DNA from: Pantoea sp. Mb-10 | GTDB taxonomy: Bacteria; Pseudomonadota; Gammaproteobacteria; Enterobacterales; Enterobacteriaceae | Direction of reading: 5' to 3' | Assembly (NCBI RefSeq): GCF_021272205.1 | Contig: NZ_JAJSDX010000002.1 | Span: 310,001 to 374,000 of the forward strand | DNA: 64,000 nucleotides | In this document: positions 21,498-30,596 of the stretch, piece after piece | Numbering within the stretch: the first letter of the stretch is position 1 | Layout of the letters: every line of letters begins with the position of its first letter | Program-made: the position numbers and the translations under genes | Notes under the pieces: generated by a model | Seen by the model: only the letters and a program-made list of their open reading frames with translations | Databases searched by the model: none | What the model was told of the DNA's origin: nothing

Positions 21498-21588
21498 AAA
21501 AAAAAGCCGGACACAAGGTCCGGCAGGAATCAGGGTAATTGAATCATTCGGGGTGAATGAAGGTAATAATGAAATAAATGATGATAGC
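21498..21588 (-). ncRNA. micF: MicF small regulatory RNA
   Basis: Antisense sRNA that represses the ompF-type porin mRNA with Hfq. It is read divergently from ompC, its E. coli location. The predicted 5' end, GCUAUCAUCAUUUAUUUC, matches the E. coli MicF seed, which pairs at the ompF start. An internal hairpin UCAUUC/GAAUGA follows, and the RNA ends in an intrinsic terminator, a 7-bp stem GCCGGAC/GTCCGGC (21506-21524) followed by eight U. Length is about 91 nt against 93 in E. coli. A -10-like TACAAT lies 7 bases before the proposed start. Seed, position and terminator agree; the middle diverges. Confidence 0.88.
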
Positions 21589-21740
21589 GGGAGTAATTGT
21601 AGGCGCTCGAAGTCCAGAAGTTTTATCATTCAGTGCGGCATGGGTGTTTTTGTAAATCAATGATTCTTATGATTTTAAATTTCACTTGTCATTCTGTGCG
21701 ATTATTTTTAATCAATCGTGCTGCTGAGAAGTTCCGCGTA

Positions 21741-21798
21741 ATTTACAAATTGAAATACATATTAAAGACAAAGAGACACTTTTGGAAATTTAGTATCA
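21741..21798 (+). promoter_or_regulatory. ompC promoter with OmpR-like site
   Basis: TTTACAAATTGAAATACAT at 21742-21760 resembles the OmpR C1 site of E. coli ompC (TTTACATTTTGAAACATCT). About 30 bases on, TTTAGTATCATTTTC corresponds to the E. coli ompC -10 region TTTTAGTATCATATTC. The match is by memory of the E. coli promoter. Confidence 0.6.
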
Positions 21799-21910
21799 TT
21801 TTCACAATAGATTATTGCCTCGTATAAATTAACAATGGCGTGCCGGCTGAATTTTATCCATTCGGTTCGCAGTGGCATATATAAAAGGCACATTTTACGA
21901 GGGCAATAAA

Positions 21911-23035
21911 ATGAAACGTCGCGTTCTCTCCCTACTGGTTCCTGCTGTGTTGGCGGCGGGGTCAGCCAGCGCAGCTGAAATCTATAACAAAGACGGGAAT
22001 AAATTAGACCTTTACGGCAAAGTTGATGGGTTGCATTACTTCTCTGACAACGATGATTCAGATGGCGATCAATCTTATCTGCGTTTCGGCTTTAAGGGCG
22101 AAACGCAAATCGCTGACCAGCTTACCGGCTACGGCCAGTGGGAGTATCAGGCTGCGCTGAATACCGCTGAGAGCGAAGGCACCAAAAATAGCTATACCCG
22201 CGTGGGCTTTGCGGGGCTGCGCTTCGGTGATGCCGGCTCCTTTGATTACGGCCGTAACTATGGCGTGGCCTATGATATTGGCGCGTGGACCGATGTGCTG
22301 CCCGAATTTGGTGGTGATACCTACGGCGCGGACAATTACATGTTCCAGCGCGGCAATGGCATGGCGACCTATCGCAACACCAATTTCTTTGGGCTGGTGG
22401 ATGGCTGGAACTTTGCCGTGCAGTATCAGGGCAAAAATGATAATCCGACGGAAGCAATCGGTTCCGGTCGCGACGTGCTGGGTGAGAACGGCGATGGCTG
22501 GGGCCTGAGCACCACTTATGACCTCGGTGCGGGCTTTGGCATTGGTGCGGCGACGTTCCAATCCGATCGCACCAACAACCAGAATGGCAACAATCCGCGT
22601 ACCGCGACGATTCTTGGCCGCGGTGACAAAGCGCAGGCGTATACCGGTGGCCTGAAATACGATGCGAACGACGTCTACCTTGCCGCCATGTACACCCGCT
22701 CTTACAACGCCACCCGCTTTGGCGACAGTACCAGCAGCGATGGCGTATACGGTTTTGCCGATACCGCGGACAACTGGGAGCTGGTGGCGCAGTATCAGTT
22801 CGACTTTGGGCTGCGTCCGTCACTGGCGTTTGTGTCATCACGCGGCAACGTACAAGGCTTTGGCGACCAGAATTTGAAAAAATACGTGGATGTCGGCGCG
22901 ACGTACTACTTCAACAAAAATATGTCGACCTACGTCGATTATCAAATCAACCTGTTGGATGATAATACTTTCACGGATGCCGCTGGAATCAATACCGATG
23001 ATGTCGTGGCGCTGGGCCTGGTTTACCAGTTCTGA
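21911..23035 (+). CDS. ompC: Outer membrane porin, OmpC family
   Basis: General diffusion porin, a trimeric 16-strand beta barrel of the outer membrane. The ATG at 21911 gives 374 residues (E. coli OmpC 367) with a signal peptide of 22 residues ending ASA before [19 protein letters not shown], the typical porin start. The constriction loop 3 region includes FGGDTYG. It ends in a C-terminal Phe (LGLVYQF), required for BAM assembly. A GAGGGC ribosome site precedes the chosen start, so an upstream in-frame ATG at 21872 is unlikely. The micF/ompC arrangement and OmpR-like promoter support OmpC rather than OmpF or PhoE. Confidence 0.93.
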   Translation: MKRRVLSLLVPAVLAAGSASAAEIYNKDGNKLDLYGKVDGLHYFSDNDDSDGDQSYLRFGFKGETQIADQLTGYGQWEYQAALNTAESEGTKNSYTRVGFAGLRFGDAGSFDYGRNYGVAYDIGAWTDVLPEFGGDTYGADNYMFQRGNGMATYRNTNFFGLVDGWNFAVQYQGKNDNPTEAIGSGRDVLGENGDGWGLSTTYDLGAGFGIGAATFQSDRTNNQNGNNPRTATILGRGDKAQAYTGGLKYDANDVYLAAMYTRSYNATRFGDSTSSDGVYGFADTADNWELVAQYQFDFGLRPSLAFVSSRGNVQGFGDQNLKKYVDVGATYYFNKNMSTYVDYQINLLDDNTFTDAAGINTDDVVALGLVYQF

Positions 23036-23044
23036 TGCGCGGTT

Positions 23045-23064
23045 GCGTGGCCTGCGGGCCACGC
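23045..23064 (+). terminator. Probable ompC terminator hairpin
   Basis: Perfect 8-bp stem GCGTGGCC/GGCCACGC with a TGCG loop, 10 bases after the ompC stop. No T-run follows, so termination may be Rho-assisted. Confidence 0.5.
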
Positions 23065-23260
23065 TGTGCCGCCGTTGATGCCTCAAAGCCCATGCTTTCC
23101 CGGGTTCTGACTCACGGTGCGGGCCGCGTTCAGCCCGCAAGAGCTTTAGAAGCAAGCGATACTCCTACCGCTGTTCGATTATCACACGGCATATCAACAG
23201 TACCAATGCGAGAAGGCGCCCGGACGCGCATCCGGGCCTGTGCGAGCAGTGAGCGTTAGC
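23065..23260. other. Spacer after ompC without a recognised gene
   Basis: Nothing coding is recognised. It holds a REP-like inverted repeat, GCCCGGA/TCCGGGC, at 23218-23237, which could end the minus-strand small ORFs that lie beyond it. Confidence 0.45.
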
Positions 23261-23416
23261 TTAATGTATTTTGCGCCGCCGCAGGCGCGCTTCATCAGTT
23301 TGCGCCGCGTGATTCAGTGCGGTGGCGCTGCCTTCCATCGCGACGCCTGCCAACGTAAAGGCAGAAAAATTGAGCCAATCCCGCCAGCGGGTACGTGCCG
23401 TTTTTTCCTTTTCCAT
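23261..23416 (-). CDS. Candidate small protein, 51 residues, unrecognised
   Basis: Open frame ATG 23416 to TAA 23261. The product starts MEKEKTARTRWRDWLNF, has a short moderately hydrophobic segment (FTLAGVAMEG) and ends in a basic RLRRRKIH. The ribosome site is weak (GCGAG about 10 bases upstream). It reads in the same direction as the 37-residue ORF that ends 148 bases upstream. I recognise no family; it could be non-coding. Confidence 0.3.
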   Translation of the reverse strand: MEKEKTARTRWRDWLNFSAFTLAGVAMEGSATALNHAAQTDEARLRRRKIH

Positions 23417-23563
23417 ACTGCATCTCGCTTGTTGTTCAACACAGCTTCAACAATGCAGGATTCATGCCAGTACACCGCTCGCAGCGCCACATGCGCCGCG
23501 GCCGCTTTGTTACACTCTTACCGCCCTGGCACAGTGCAGGGCGTAGCCCTTTTGGTGCGACGC

Positions 23564-23677
23564 TCAGCGGCGACGTGATGGGTAATGCTGGATCAGGCGA
23601 TGGCGGTAACGCTGCCAGCTGCGAAACGATCCATAAATGAACAATACGGCGGAAACGGCAACAATCATAAATAGCAT
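23564..23677 (-). CDS. Candidate single-span small membrane protein, 37 residues
   Basis: ATG 23677 to TGA 23564. A strong Shine-Dalgarno, AAGGAGAGA, lies just upstream at correct spacing. Residues 1-16 are strongly hydrophobic (MLFMIVAVSAVLFIYG), followed by a basic, aromatic tail (FRSWQRYRHRL and a closing PSRRR). This is the typical shape of a bacterial small inner-membrane protein, inserted N-out with a positive cytoplasmic tail. It sits between ompC and apbE. I do not recognise a named family, and no function is claimed. Confidence 0.55.
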   Translation of the reverse strand: MLFMIVAVSAVLFIYGSFRSWQRYRHRLIQHYPSRRR

Positions 23678-23816
23678 CTGTCTCTCCTTTCATGAGGGGG
23701 GCAGTAATGGACCATCCTGAGAGATCGTGTTCGTGACTTCAACCAGATTTAGCCTGGTTTACATGCTATTTGTGCTTTGAAACATCGGGAATAAGTGTGT
23801 TACAGAGGGTTGATGG

Positions 23817-24851
23817 ATGAAAATTAAGCGGATTCTGCTGGTCATTGGTGTGGGTTTCTTACTCAGCAGCTGCGATAAACCTGATGCGCCGCGCACGCTG
23901 GTGCTGGAAGGGAAAACCATGGGCACCGTGTGGCGTGTCAGTTTGGCGGGGGTTGACGTGACGCGCAAGCCTGCGTTACAGCGGCTGATTCAACAGCAGC
24001 TGGATGAAGATGACCACCAGCTCTCCACGTGGAAAAAGGATTCTGTGCTGTCGCAGTTCAATGCCTATCAGGGCACAGCCCCCCAGCCGGTGAGTGCGGA
24101 TATGGCGGATATTGTGACCGCAGCGCTGCGCATCGGCGCCAAAACCGACGGTGCCATGGATATTACCGTCGGCCCGCTGGTGAACCTGTGGGGATTTGGC
24201 CCCGGTAAACCACCTGCCCATACGCCGGACACGCGCGCGATTGCCGCGGCAAAGGCGCAAACCGGCCTGCAGCATCTGCGCGTGCTGCAGGGCGTTGATG
24301 GGCAGTGGCTGCAAAAAGATTTACCGAGCTTGTACGTCGATCTTTCAACCATGGGCGAGGGCTATGCAACCGATCATCTCGCACGACTGATGGAACAGCA
24401 GGGCATCACCCGCTATTTGGTCTCGGTCGGCGGCGCGGTCCTGAGCCGCGGGCGTAACGCTGACGATCAGCCGTGGCGCGTGGCTATTCAGAAGCCCACC
24501 GATCGTGAAAACGCGGTGGAAGCGCGGGTGGATTTACAGGGGCACGGCATCAGCACCTCCGGCAGCTATCGCAACTACTATGAATTAGATGGCAAACGTA
24601 TCTCGCACGTCATTGACCCGGCAACCGGACGGCCCATTACGCACAAGCTGGTCTCGGCGACGGTGATCGCCACCACCGCGCTGGAAGCCGACGGCTGGGA
24701 CACGGGACTGATGGTACTGGGCCGTGAGCGCGCCGAGAAACTGGCGTTAAAAGAACATCTGGCGGTGTATTTGATCAGTAAAGAGGGCGACGGATTCAGC
24801 CACTGGATGTCGCCGCAGTTTGCCTCTTTTCTGATCGATAAAACCCACTAA
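23817..24851 (+). CDS. apbE: FAD:protein FMN transferase ApbE (lipoprotein)
   Basis: Periplasmic flavin transferase that attaches FMN to threonines of target proteins such as Nqr/Rnf subunits, using FAD and Mg2+. It has 344 residues (E. coli about 351). The signal peptide ends in the lipobox LLSSC with acylated Cys19. Family motifs: EGKTMGTVWRV near residue 31, DGAMDITVGPLVNLWGFG near 115-132, VSVGGAVLSRG near 203 and HVIDPATGRP near 263. alkB starts 15 bases after its stop, so the two are probably co-transcribed. Confidence 0.95.
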   Translation: MKIKRILLVIGVGFLLSSCDKPDAPRTLVLEGKTMGTVWRVSLAGVDVTRKPALQRLIQQQLDEDDHQLSTWKKDSVLSQFNAYQGTAPQPVSADMADIVTAALRIGAKTDGAMDITVGPLVNLWGFGPGKPPAHTPDTRAIAAAKAQTGLQHLRVLQGVDGQWLQKDLPSLYVDLSTMGEGYATDHLARLMEQQGITRYLVSVGGAVLSRGRNADDQPWRVAIQKPTDRENAVEARVDLQGHGISTSGSYRNYYELDGKRISHVIDPATGRPITHKLVSATVIATTALEADGWDTGLMVLGRERAEKLALKEHLAVYLISKEGDGFSHWMSPQFASFLIDKTH

Positions 24852-24866
24852 CCTACGGAGGCGCAG

Positions 24867-25508
24867 ATGCTGGATTTATTTGGTGATGAGGCACCGTGGC
24901 AAGAGCCGCTCGCGGAAGGGGCGGTCATTTTACGCCGCCGCGCCCGCGAGGAGGCCTGCGCGCTGCTGGCGGCCATTGAAGCGATTGCGGCGCAAAACCC
25001 GTTTGTACACCGCATCACGCCGGGCGGCTATCGCATGTCGGTGGCGATGACCAACTGCGGCGACGTGGGCTGGTCTACCGACGCGCGCGGCTACCAGTAC
25101 AGCGAACGAGACAATGCCAACGGACAGAAATGGCCACCGATGCCCGACCTGTTTCGCGCGCTCGCCCTGCAAAGCGCGCGGGAGGCGGGGTTTCCTGACT
25201 TCAATCCTGATGCCTGTCTGATCAACCGCTATGAGCCCGGTGCCAAGCTGTCACTGCATCAGGATAAAGACGAGAAGGATCTGCGGCAGCCGATTGTGTC
25301 CGTGTCGCTGGGACTGCCCGCCGTTTTTCAGTTTGGCGGCTTCGAACGCGGCGAAGCGACGCAGCGCGTGCTGTTGGAGCACGGCGATATCGTGGTATGG
25401 GGCGGACCGTCACGCCTGCGCTACCACGGCATTTTACCGTTAAAAGCAGGCGTCCACCCGGACGCCGGGCCCTATCGCTTTAATTTAACCTTCCGCCGTG
25501 CGCGCTAG
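24867..25508 (+). CDS. alkB: DNA oxidative demethylase AlkB
   Basis: Fe(II)/2-oxoglutarate dioxygenase that removes 1-methyladenine and 3-methylcytosine from DNA and RNA. It has 213 residues (E. coli 216). The iron triad is intact at the same numbers as in E. coli: His131 and Asp133 in LHQDKDE, His187 in LRYHG. The 2-oxoglutarate Arg motif RFNLTFR is near the C-terminus, and the nucleotide-recognition GGYRMS is near residue 53. In E. coli alkB is co-transcribed with ada; here it follows apbE and no ada is present, so its induction route may differ. Confidence 0.96.
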   Translation: MLDLFGDEAPWQEPLAEGAVILRRRAREEACALLAAIEAIAAQNPFVHRITPGGYRMSVAMTNCGDVGWSTDARGYQYSERDNANGQKWPPMPDLFRALALQSAREAGFPDFNPDACLINRYEPGAKLSLHQDKDEKDLRQPIVSVSLGLPAVFQFGGFERGEATQRVLLEHGDIVVWGGPSRLRYHGILPLKAGVHPDAGPYRFNLTFRRAR

Positions 25509-25517
25509 CGTTACTGA

Positions 25518-25533
25518 AATGAGAATTATTCTT
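25518..25533. promoter_or_regulatory. Fur-like box before yojI
   Basis: AATGAGAATTATTCTT matches 12 of 16 bases of the Fur consensus half AATGATAATCATTATC. It precedes a -10-like TATCAT at 25536-25541. The site is imperfect, so support is modest. Confidence 0.35.
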
Positions 25534-25592
25534 GCTATCATCCGGTGCGTCATTAAACTGCAGGCTGCTTGATTGACCACCGGAATGTCTTC

Positions 25593-27245
25593 ATGGCTTT
25601 ACTGCACGTTGTTTTTCGCCAGTACCGCTGGCCGTTTATTGGCGTTATCCTGCTGACTCTGTTAAGCGCCGTCTTGGGCATTGGCCTGATTGCCTGGATT
25701 AATACCCGCCTGATCGTTGCGGTGGATACCGGCTTTTCCGTCCTGCCCAGTTTCCTCGGGCAATTGATTCTGCTGATGGCCGTCACGCTGGGTTCACAGC
25801 TGGCCTTAACGCAGCTTGGGCACCACTTTGTTTGGCGCCTGCGCGGCGAATTCATTAAGCGCATCCTCGATACTCGCCTTGAACGCATTGAGCAGATCGG
25901 CAGCGCGCAGCTGCTGGCGGGACTCACCAGCGATGTGCGGGCGATAACGCTGGCGTTTGTGCGCCTGCCAGAATTGATTCAGGGCATCATTATTACGCTG
26001 GGTTCCGCGCTATATCTGGCGTGGCTGTCACCGAAAATGCTGCTGATTACGCTGCTGTGGCTGGCGGTGACGCTGGTGGGCGGCTGGCTATTGGTGTCGC
26101 GCGTGTATCAGCATATGGCGAAGCTGCGCGACATAGAAGATGATCTCTACCGGGATTTCCAAACCATTATCGACGGGCGCAAAGAACTTCGACTCAATCG
26201 TGAGCGGGCGCAGCTGATTTACGACAGCGTTTATCAGGTAGATGCTACACGCTATCGCCACCATATTGTGCGTGCCGATACGTTCCATCTGAGCGCAGTG
26301 AACTGGTCAAACATCATGATGCTCGGTGCCATAGGTATGGTGTTTTACATGGCGAACGGCTTGGGCTGGGCTAACACCGCCGTGGCCGCGACCTATTCAC
26401 TGACGCTGCTGTTTTTGCGCACGCCGCTGCTGGCGGCGGTGGGTGCGCTGCCCACCTTACTGAGCGCGCAGGTGGCGTTTCGCAAAATCCATCTTTTTGA
26501 CCTCGAACCCTATCGGCGTGATTTCGCTGCGCCCGCGCCCGCCAAGACCTGGCAAACGCTGGAGCTGCGTGATGTCTGCTTTCACTACGGCGAGCAGGGC
26601 TTTCACATCGGGCCGATCACGCTGACGCTACGCCGCGGCGAGCTGGTGTTTTTGATTGGCGGCAACGGTAGCGGGAAATCCACGCTGGCGATGCTGCTAA
26701 CCGGCCTTTATCAGCCTACCGGCGGTACGGTGCTGCTGGATGGGCAAGCCGTTGACTGGCGCAACATCGACAGCTATCGCCAGCACTTCTCGGCGGTGTT
26801 CACCGATGTTCACCTGTTTGATCGTTTAATTACCCAGGGCGCGCAGCCAGCCGATCCGGCGCTGGTTGAGCAGTGGCTGAAACGGCTTAAGATGCAAAAC
26901 AAGCTGCAGCTAAAGGGGAATCAGGTGCGCGACCTGCATTTGTCGAAAGGACAAAGCAAACGGCTCGCGCTGCTGCTGGCGGTGGCAGAGGAGCGTGACA
27001 TTCTACTGCTGGACGAATGGGCTGCCGATCAGGATCCGCATTTCCGCCGTATTTTTTACCGGGAACTGCTGCCGTGGCTGCAGGCTGCGGGAAAAACCGT
27101 GTTTGCCATCAGTCATGACGATCATTACTTTGCCCATGCTGATCGCCTGTTAGAAATGCGCGATGGGCGGCTGGTTGAACTGGTTGGTCATGAACGTGAC
27201 CTGGCGACGTTAGATGCGGTACAGCGCACCGATACCGGCCAGTGA
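25593..27245 (+). CDS. yojI: ABC exporter YojI (fused permease-ATPase)
   Basis: Half-transporter of the cyclic-peptide/siderophore exporter type. E. coli YojI exports microcin J25 with TolC. The ATG at 25593 gives 550 residues (E. coli 547) starting [15 protein letters not shown]. Six membrane segments occupy residues 1-310 and the nucleotide-binding domain 330-550. Walker A is GGNGSGKST and Walker B ILLLDEW. The signature is LSKGQSKR, with Lys replacing the second Gly of LSGGQ, a feature shared with E. coli YojI. It follows alkB by 84 bases, with a promoter and a Fur-like site between. Confidence 0.94.
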   Translation: MALLHVVFRQYRWPFIGVILLTLLSAVLGIGLIAWINTRLIVAVDTGFSVLPSFLGQLILLMAVTLGSQLALTQLGHHFVWRLRGEFIKRILDTRLERIEQIGSAQLLAGLTSDVRAITLAFVRLPELIQGIIITLGSALYLAWLSPKMLLITLLWLAVTLVGGWLLVSRVYQHMAKLRDIEDDLYRDFQTIIDGRKELRLNRERAQLIYDSVYQVDATRYRHHIVRADTFHLSAVNWSNIMMLGAIGMVFYMANGLGWANTAVAATYSLTLLFLRTPLLAAVGALPTLLSAQVAFRKIHLFDLEPYRRDFAAPAPAKTWQTLELRDVCFHYGEQGFHIGPITLTLRRGELVFLIGGNGSGKSTLAMLLTGLYQPTGGTVLLDGQAVDWRNIDSYRQHFSAVFTDVHLFDRLITQGAQPADPALVEQWLKRLKMQNKLQLKGNQVRDLHLSKGQSKRLALLLAVAEERDILLLDEWAADQDPHFRRIFYRELLPWLQAAGKTVFAISHDDHYFAHADRLLEMRDGRLVELVGHERDLATLDAVQRTDTGQ

Positions 27246-27413
27246 ACATCAGGTAAAACGGTGCGTAATGCGTATTGAGTTTTAAGGCTGCGGACCAATA
27301 AAGAAAGGGGCGAGCAGGGCGAAAAGCAGGAGCAAACGGAAAATAGCGCATCGCGGCTGACGGTTAACGCACCGTGTTACCCGCCAGCCGCGCGAGGGAC
27401 AAGCCAACGTCGC
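27246..27413. other. Short intergenic region after yojI
   Basis: Convergent region between yojI and the minus-strand small gene. It holds a hairpin-capable GGCTG/CAGCC pair around 27355-27395. No gene is supported. Confidence 0.4.
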
Positions 27414-27617
27414 TTAATGGTTGGGTGGAATAGCCATACCTTTAATTTGTACTACGAAATGCTGATGCCCTTTAGTAATGCGCGCACCGCGGTCGCACCA
27501 ACGTGACGCCAGGCGGAAGAAGTCGTCGCTATCGATATCATAAGCCAGTTCGACCTTGCTGATGCCAGAATGCAGAAGCTCTTCCGCGTCCTGTAGGTTT
27601 TTTGCTTTGATAACCAT
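27414..27617 (-). CDS. Unrecognised 67-residue protein
   Basis: ATG 27617 to TAA 27414, beginning MVIKAKNLQDAEELLHSG. A TTG at 27635 would add 6 residues. The product is a soluble-looking small protein with alternating hydrophobic residues (SGISKVELAYDIDSDDFFRLA), one Cys (RWCDRG) and a positively charged C-terminal strand (HQHFVVQIKGMAIPP). The pattern looks like a small alpha/beta fold. The ribosome site is weak. I do not recognise the family; composition and codon use look like a real gene. It lies alone between yojI and the divergent exported protein. Confidence 0.65.
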   Translation of the reverse strand: MVIKAKNLQDAEELLHSGISKVELAYDIDSDDFFRLASRWCDRGARITKGHQHFVVQIKGMAIPPNH

Positions 27618-27885
27618 AATCGTTGTCCATCTCAAACAGGGGAGACCAGAGTAAAACGATTGTGTGACGTTTTTGTTTCAGTTTGATGAAGTCCTGAGAA
27701 AAGCGCATGAAAACGTGATCGCGATCATCATGGATTGCTTGAAATAACCGTTTGATTATATGCATAAATAATAACGCATCGCGATCGGCCTGCTGGCGGT
27801 GGCGGCGGCTCGCGCTGCCATAAAGCTGTCACCCTTTACCGCTACGCTGACGCCACCTGAGACGACGTTTATGGGGAGTATGAAT

Positions 27886-28395
27886 ATGCATACCGGTTCA
27901 AGCCTCTTACTGGCCATGGCTATGAGCACGACCGCCGTACAGGCGGCGGATCTTTCTTTTCTCAATCCGCAGGGCAACATCGAGATGCAGCCCGGAAAGC
28001 TGCTGTTTTTGCATAAACTGCACTACCGCAAACTCTATGAGGAGAAGCCCTTTCCCGATGCGGTGATCTATTACTACAGCAACGGGGTGTATAAGATATT
28101 GTCGCAGGGAGAGAACCACTACGGCCTGTATGTGCAGCAGGGCAGTATCAAAGATCAAACCTACACCATTCGCTACATTTCGGCACCGTCACAGGATTGG
28201 GGCGGGAAAACCGCGTTTCACCAATTAACCTATGTGAATGGCGCGCAGGCGTCCCTGTTCCTGCAGAACGCCATCACCGATACCGGTGAACAGATCGCGC
28301 AGCAAAACGGCGAGTTTATTCTGCAGGAAGAGGGGCTGGATGCGGTCGATAATGGTCGCTGGGACGACAACATGAAAATCGCCCCCAAGAAATAG
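27886..28395 (+). CDS. Unrecognised exported protein, 169 residues
   Basis: The ATG at 27886 is chosen because GGGGAG (27873-27878) is correctly spaced; ATGs at 27871 and 27880 are alternatives. Residues 1-20 look like a Sec signal peptide (LLLAMAMSTTAVQA, cleavage before ADLSFL), although the N-terminus lacks a Lys or Arg. The mature part has many aromatic residues (KLHYRKLYEEKPFPDAVIYYY, broken motif VYKILSQGENHYGLYV) and no Cys, suggesting a beta-rich periplasmic protein. No family is recognised. It is monocistronic with its own strong terminator. Confidence 0.7.
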   Translation: MHTGSSLLLAMAMSTTAVQAADLSFLNPQGNIEMQPGKLLFLHKLHYRKLYEEKPFPDAVIYYYSNGVYKILSQGENHYGLYVQQGSIKDQTYTIRYISAPSQDWGGKTAFHQLTYVNGAQASLFLQNAITDTGEQIAQQNGEFILQEEGLDAVDNGRWDDNMKIAPKK

Positions 28396-28400
28396 GCAAT

Positions 28401-28432
28401 AAAAAAGCAGCCTTGGGAGGCTGCTTTTTTTT
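28401..28432 (+). terminator. Terminator of the exported-protein gene
   Basis: Stem GCAGCC/GGCTGC with a 6-base loop, preceded by six A and followed by eight T; it may work in both directions. Confidence 0.9.
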
Positions 28433-28441
28433 GGGATTATT

Positions 28442-28518
28442 TGGTCGGCACGAGAGGATTTGAACCTCCGACCCCTGACACCCCATGACAGTGCGCTACC
28501 AGGCTGCGCTACGTGCCG
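28442..28518 (-). tRNA. proL: tRNA-Pro (anticodon GGG)
   Basis: 77-nt tRNA with an encoded CCA end (28442-28444 on this strand). It reads CGGCACGTAGCGCAGCCTGG from the 5' end, a typical proline acceptor and D arm. The anticodon loop is ATGGGGT, with anticodon GGG reading CCC and CCU codons. The T arm carries GGTTCAAATCC. It lies beside yejM, as proL does in E. coli. Confidence 0.96.
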
Positions 28519-28590
28519 ATCGTGGAGAAGTAGTCTACTGACTTCGCGCGCATTTGCAAGATGCAGACGCGCTAACTGCCTTATATTTAA

Positions 28591-30345
28591 TCAGTTAGCG
28601 ATAAATCGTTTCTCTTCCGTTAACACCTGCAACAGCAGCGCCAGCTCCGGTTTGTGATCCTTGAGCTTATTCCCTTCGGCATCATAGGCGCTGTAGCTGC
28701 CGTTATTATTCAGCACCAGGGTGACGTTAGGCGTGGTCACGACCAGTTTGCCGTCTTCGCTGCTGGCCACCCAATTGTGCTGACGCGGGGCGGCAAACAA
28801 GTCCTGGCCCTGCGAATAGTCGCCGGGATTATTACGCACATGCAGCAAGCGCTGCATCAGCGTCGTCATCACATCCTGCTGATCGGTCAGGGTGTTGATG
28901 GTTTGGGCTGGCGTATTTGGCCAGTGCACCACCAGCGGCACCTGAAGCGTCGCACGATTGCCCGGGTTGTCCTCTTTGTCGTCCAGGGCCTGCGCCCGCT
29001 GCGCCGTGATCACAACCACAGTGTTTTTGAGCAAGTCGCGCTGCTGAAGCGTTTGCAGCACGGCGGCAATCTGCTGATCGACACCCGCCGCCTGCCGCAG
29101 ATAGCTACGCTGACGCGCTTTCACGTTATCGCCTTTGGTATCGATGCCGTTGAGCGCTATCCACGAGAACCACGGCGCACGGTTATCTTGCTGGCCCTTG
29201 AGCCAGCTTTGCCACTGGCTCACGGTGGTGCTGTCGGGCTGTCCGTTTGCTTCCGGCAGCGTGTAGTCGGCGAGTAGCGCCTGGCGGTACAGCGGTTGGC
29301 TGAAACCGTCAGAAGAGAAGAGACCGAACTGATAGCCCTGATGGTTCAACGCCGACAGCAGCGCCGAGGGCATGCGCATGGCCAGGACGCCATCCATGTA
29401 GCTCGACGAAATGCCGTAAAATAGGCCAAACAGCCCTTTATCCGGCTGGATACCCGCGCTGTAATGCTGGGTAAAACGCACGTTCTCACTGGCAAACTGA
29501 TTCAGCGTCGGCAAGGCTTTGCTCAGCGTGGCATTGTTCAGGCTCTCTACCGTGAGCACCAGCAGATTGTGACGCGAACCCGCATCGCGGAACGTGATAT
29601 CGCTAAGTGGATATTGCACAGACAGCGCTTCCGGATCGCCCTGCTGCACCAGCCTGCGCTGGTAAGCCTGCGCGTCCAGCAGTCCGTGACGTTCAAGGAA
29701 ACGGCGTGCCGTCATGGGATAAGAGAGCGGCAGGTTAGCGCGCTGCATCGTAATAGGACGATAGAAATTGGCATCGGCCCAGATGTACAACAGGTGGCTG
29801 GCAAAGAAAGCGGTAATGAACAGTGCCGCCAGCGGCTTACCAAAGCTGCGGCGGTTCAGACTGCGCAGTTTCTGCCAGCTCCAGGTGGCAAACAGCATCT
29901 CCACCAGGAAAATCAGCGGCACGCTGATAAACATAAGCTGCCAGTCGCGCGCCATCTCGCTCTGGTCGGGATTGATCACCAGCTCCCACACCACCGGATT
30001 CAGGTGCAGGTGGAAGCGATTGAACACTGCGCTGTCGACCATGATCAGCGTTAATCCCGCCGTCGCGACCATCGCGGACAGCACCCTCAGCAGGCGCTGC
30101 GACATCACCACAAAGGTAAGCGGGAAAACGATCAGCAGATACGCGGCGAACACAATAAAGCTGAAGTGGCCAATCCAGCTGGTATAAGCATAAATGCGGC
30201 CCGCAAGGGACGCGGGCCAGTCGGCAACAAACAGATAGCGACTGCCCAATATCAGCGCGAACAGGATATTAAACAGGGCGAACCAATGCCCCCAGCTGAT
30301 CATCTGGGAGACTTTTTCACGGTAGCGCTGCCGGTTGGTTACCAT
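28591..30345 (-). CDS. yejM: Inner-membrane LPS regulator YejM (PbgA/LapC)
   Basis: Essential-type envelope protein that senses LPS and restrains LapB/FtsH degradation of LpxC; also reported to bind cardiolipin. It has 584 residues (E. coli 586). Five membrane segments occupy residues about 20-190, followed by a basic linker and a periplasmic hydrolase-fold domain of the alkaline phosphatase/sulfatase superfamily ([18 protein letters not shown] near residue 265). E. coli data say the domain is not catalytic. It forms an operon with yejL, 23 bases upstream. Confidence 0.96.
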   Translation of the reverse strand: MVTNRQRYREKVSQMISWGHWFALFNILFALILGSRYLFVADWPASLAGRIYAYTSWIGHFSFIVFAAYLLIVFPLTFVVMSQRLLRVLSAMVATAGLTLIMVDSAVFNRFHLHLNPVVWELVINPDQSEMARDWQLMFISVPLIFLVEMLFATWSWQKLRSLNRRSFGKPLAALFITAFFASHLLYIWADANFYRPITMQRANLPLSYPMTARRFLERHGLLDAQAYQRRLVQQGDPEALSVQYPLSDITFRDAGSRHNLLVLTVESLNNATLSKALPTLNQFASENVRFTQHYSAGIQPDKGLFGLFYGISSSYMDGVLAMRMPSALLSALNHQGYQFGLFSSDGFSQPLYRQALLADYTLPEANGQPDSTTVSQWQSWLKGQQDNRAPWFSWIALNGIDTKGDNVKARQRSYLRQAAGVDQQIAAVLQTLQQRDLLKNTVVVITAQRAQALDDKEDNPGNRATLQVPLVVHWPNTPAQTINTLTDQQDVMTTLMQRLLHVRNNPGDYSQGQDLFAAPRQHNWVASSEDGKLVVTTPNVTLVLNNNGSYSAYDAEGNKLKDHKPELALLLQVLTEEKRFIAN

Positions 30346-30368
30346 ATTTATAAGGTCAAATGTGCAAT

Positions 30369-30596
30369 TTAATGGGCGTTGTCATCGCGCACGGAAGACT
30401 GCAGCGCGTCCGCGAAAGAGCGTGCCAGGCTACGGCGCTGGGCCGGAGAGACACTGGTATTGATCAAATTAGTGACCATGTTTCCCAACACCATCAGGGA
30501 AAGATCGGTAGGCGCTTTGTCTTTTTCAAGAACCTGCGCCAGCTGTGCGAGCAGCTGTTCAACGCGCTCGTCGCTGTAACGGGATGATTGTGGCAT
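30369..30596 (-). CDS. yejL: Conserved small protein YejL (UPF0352)
   Basis: 75-residue cytoplasmic protein of the YejL family, the same length as in E. coli. It begins [25 protein letters not shown] in two parts: a charged N-terminus and helical segments ([17 protein letters not shown]). Structures of the family show an all-helical dimer; the function is unknown. It is the first gene of yejL-yejM and divergent from yejK. Confidence 0.93.
   Translation of the reverse strand: MPQSSRYSDERVEQLLAQLAQVLEKDKAPTDLSLMVLGNMVTNLINTSVSPAQRRSLARSFADALQSSVRDDNAH

Noticed and set aside
23218-23237. True REP/BIME element
   Set aside because: Only one imperfect REP-like hairpin is present; no repeated units in the window.
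27268-27407. Hydrophobic minus-strand mini-frame ending in LLLLFALLAPFFIGPQP after the 67-residue gene
   Set aside because: Only a TTG without a ribosome site could start it; too little support.
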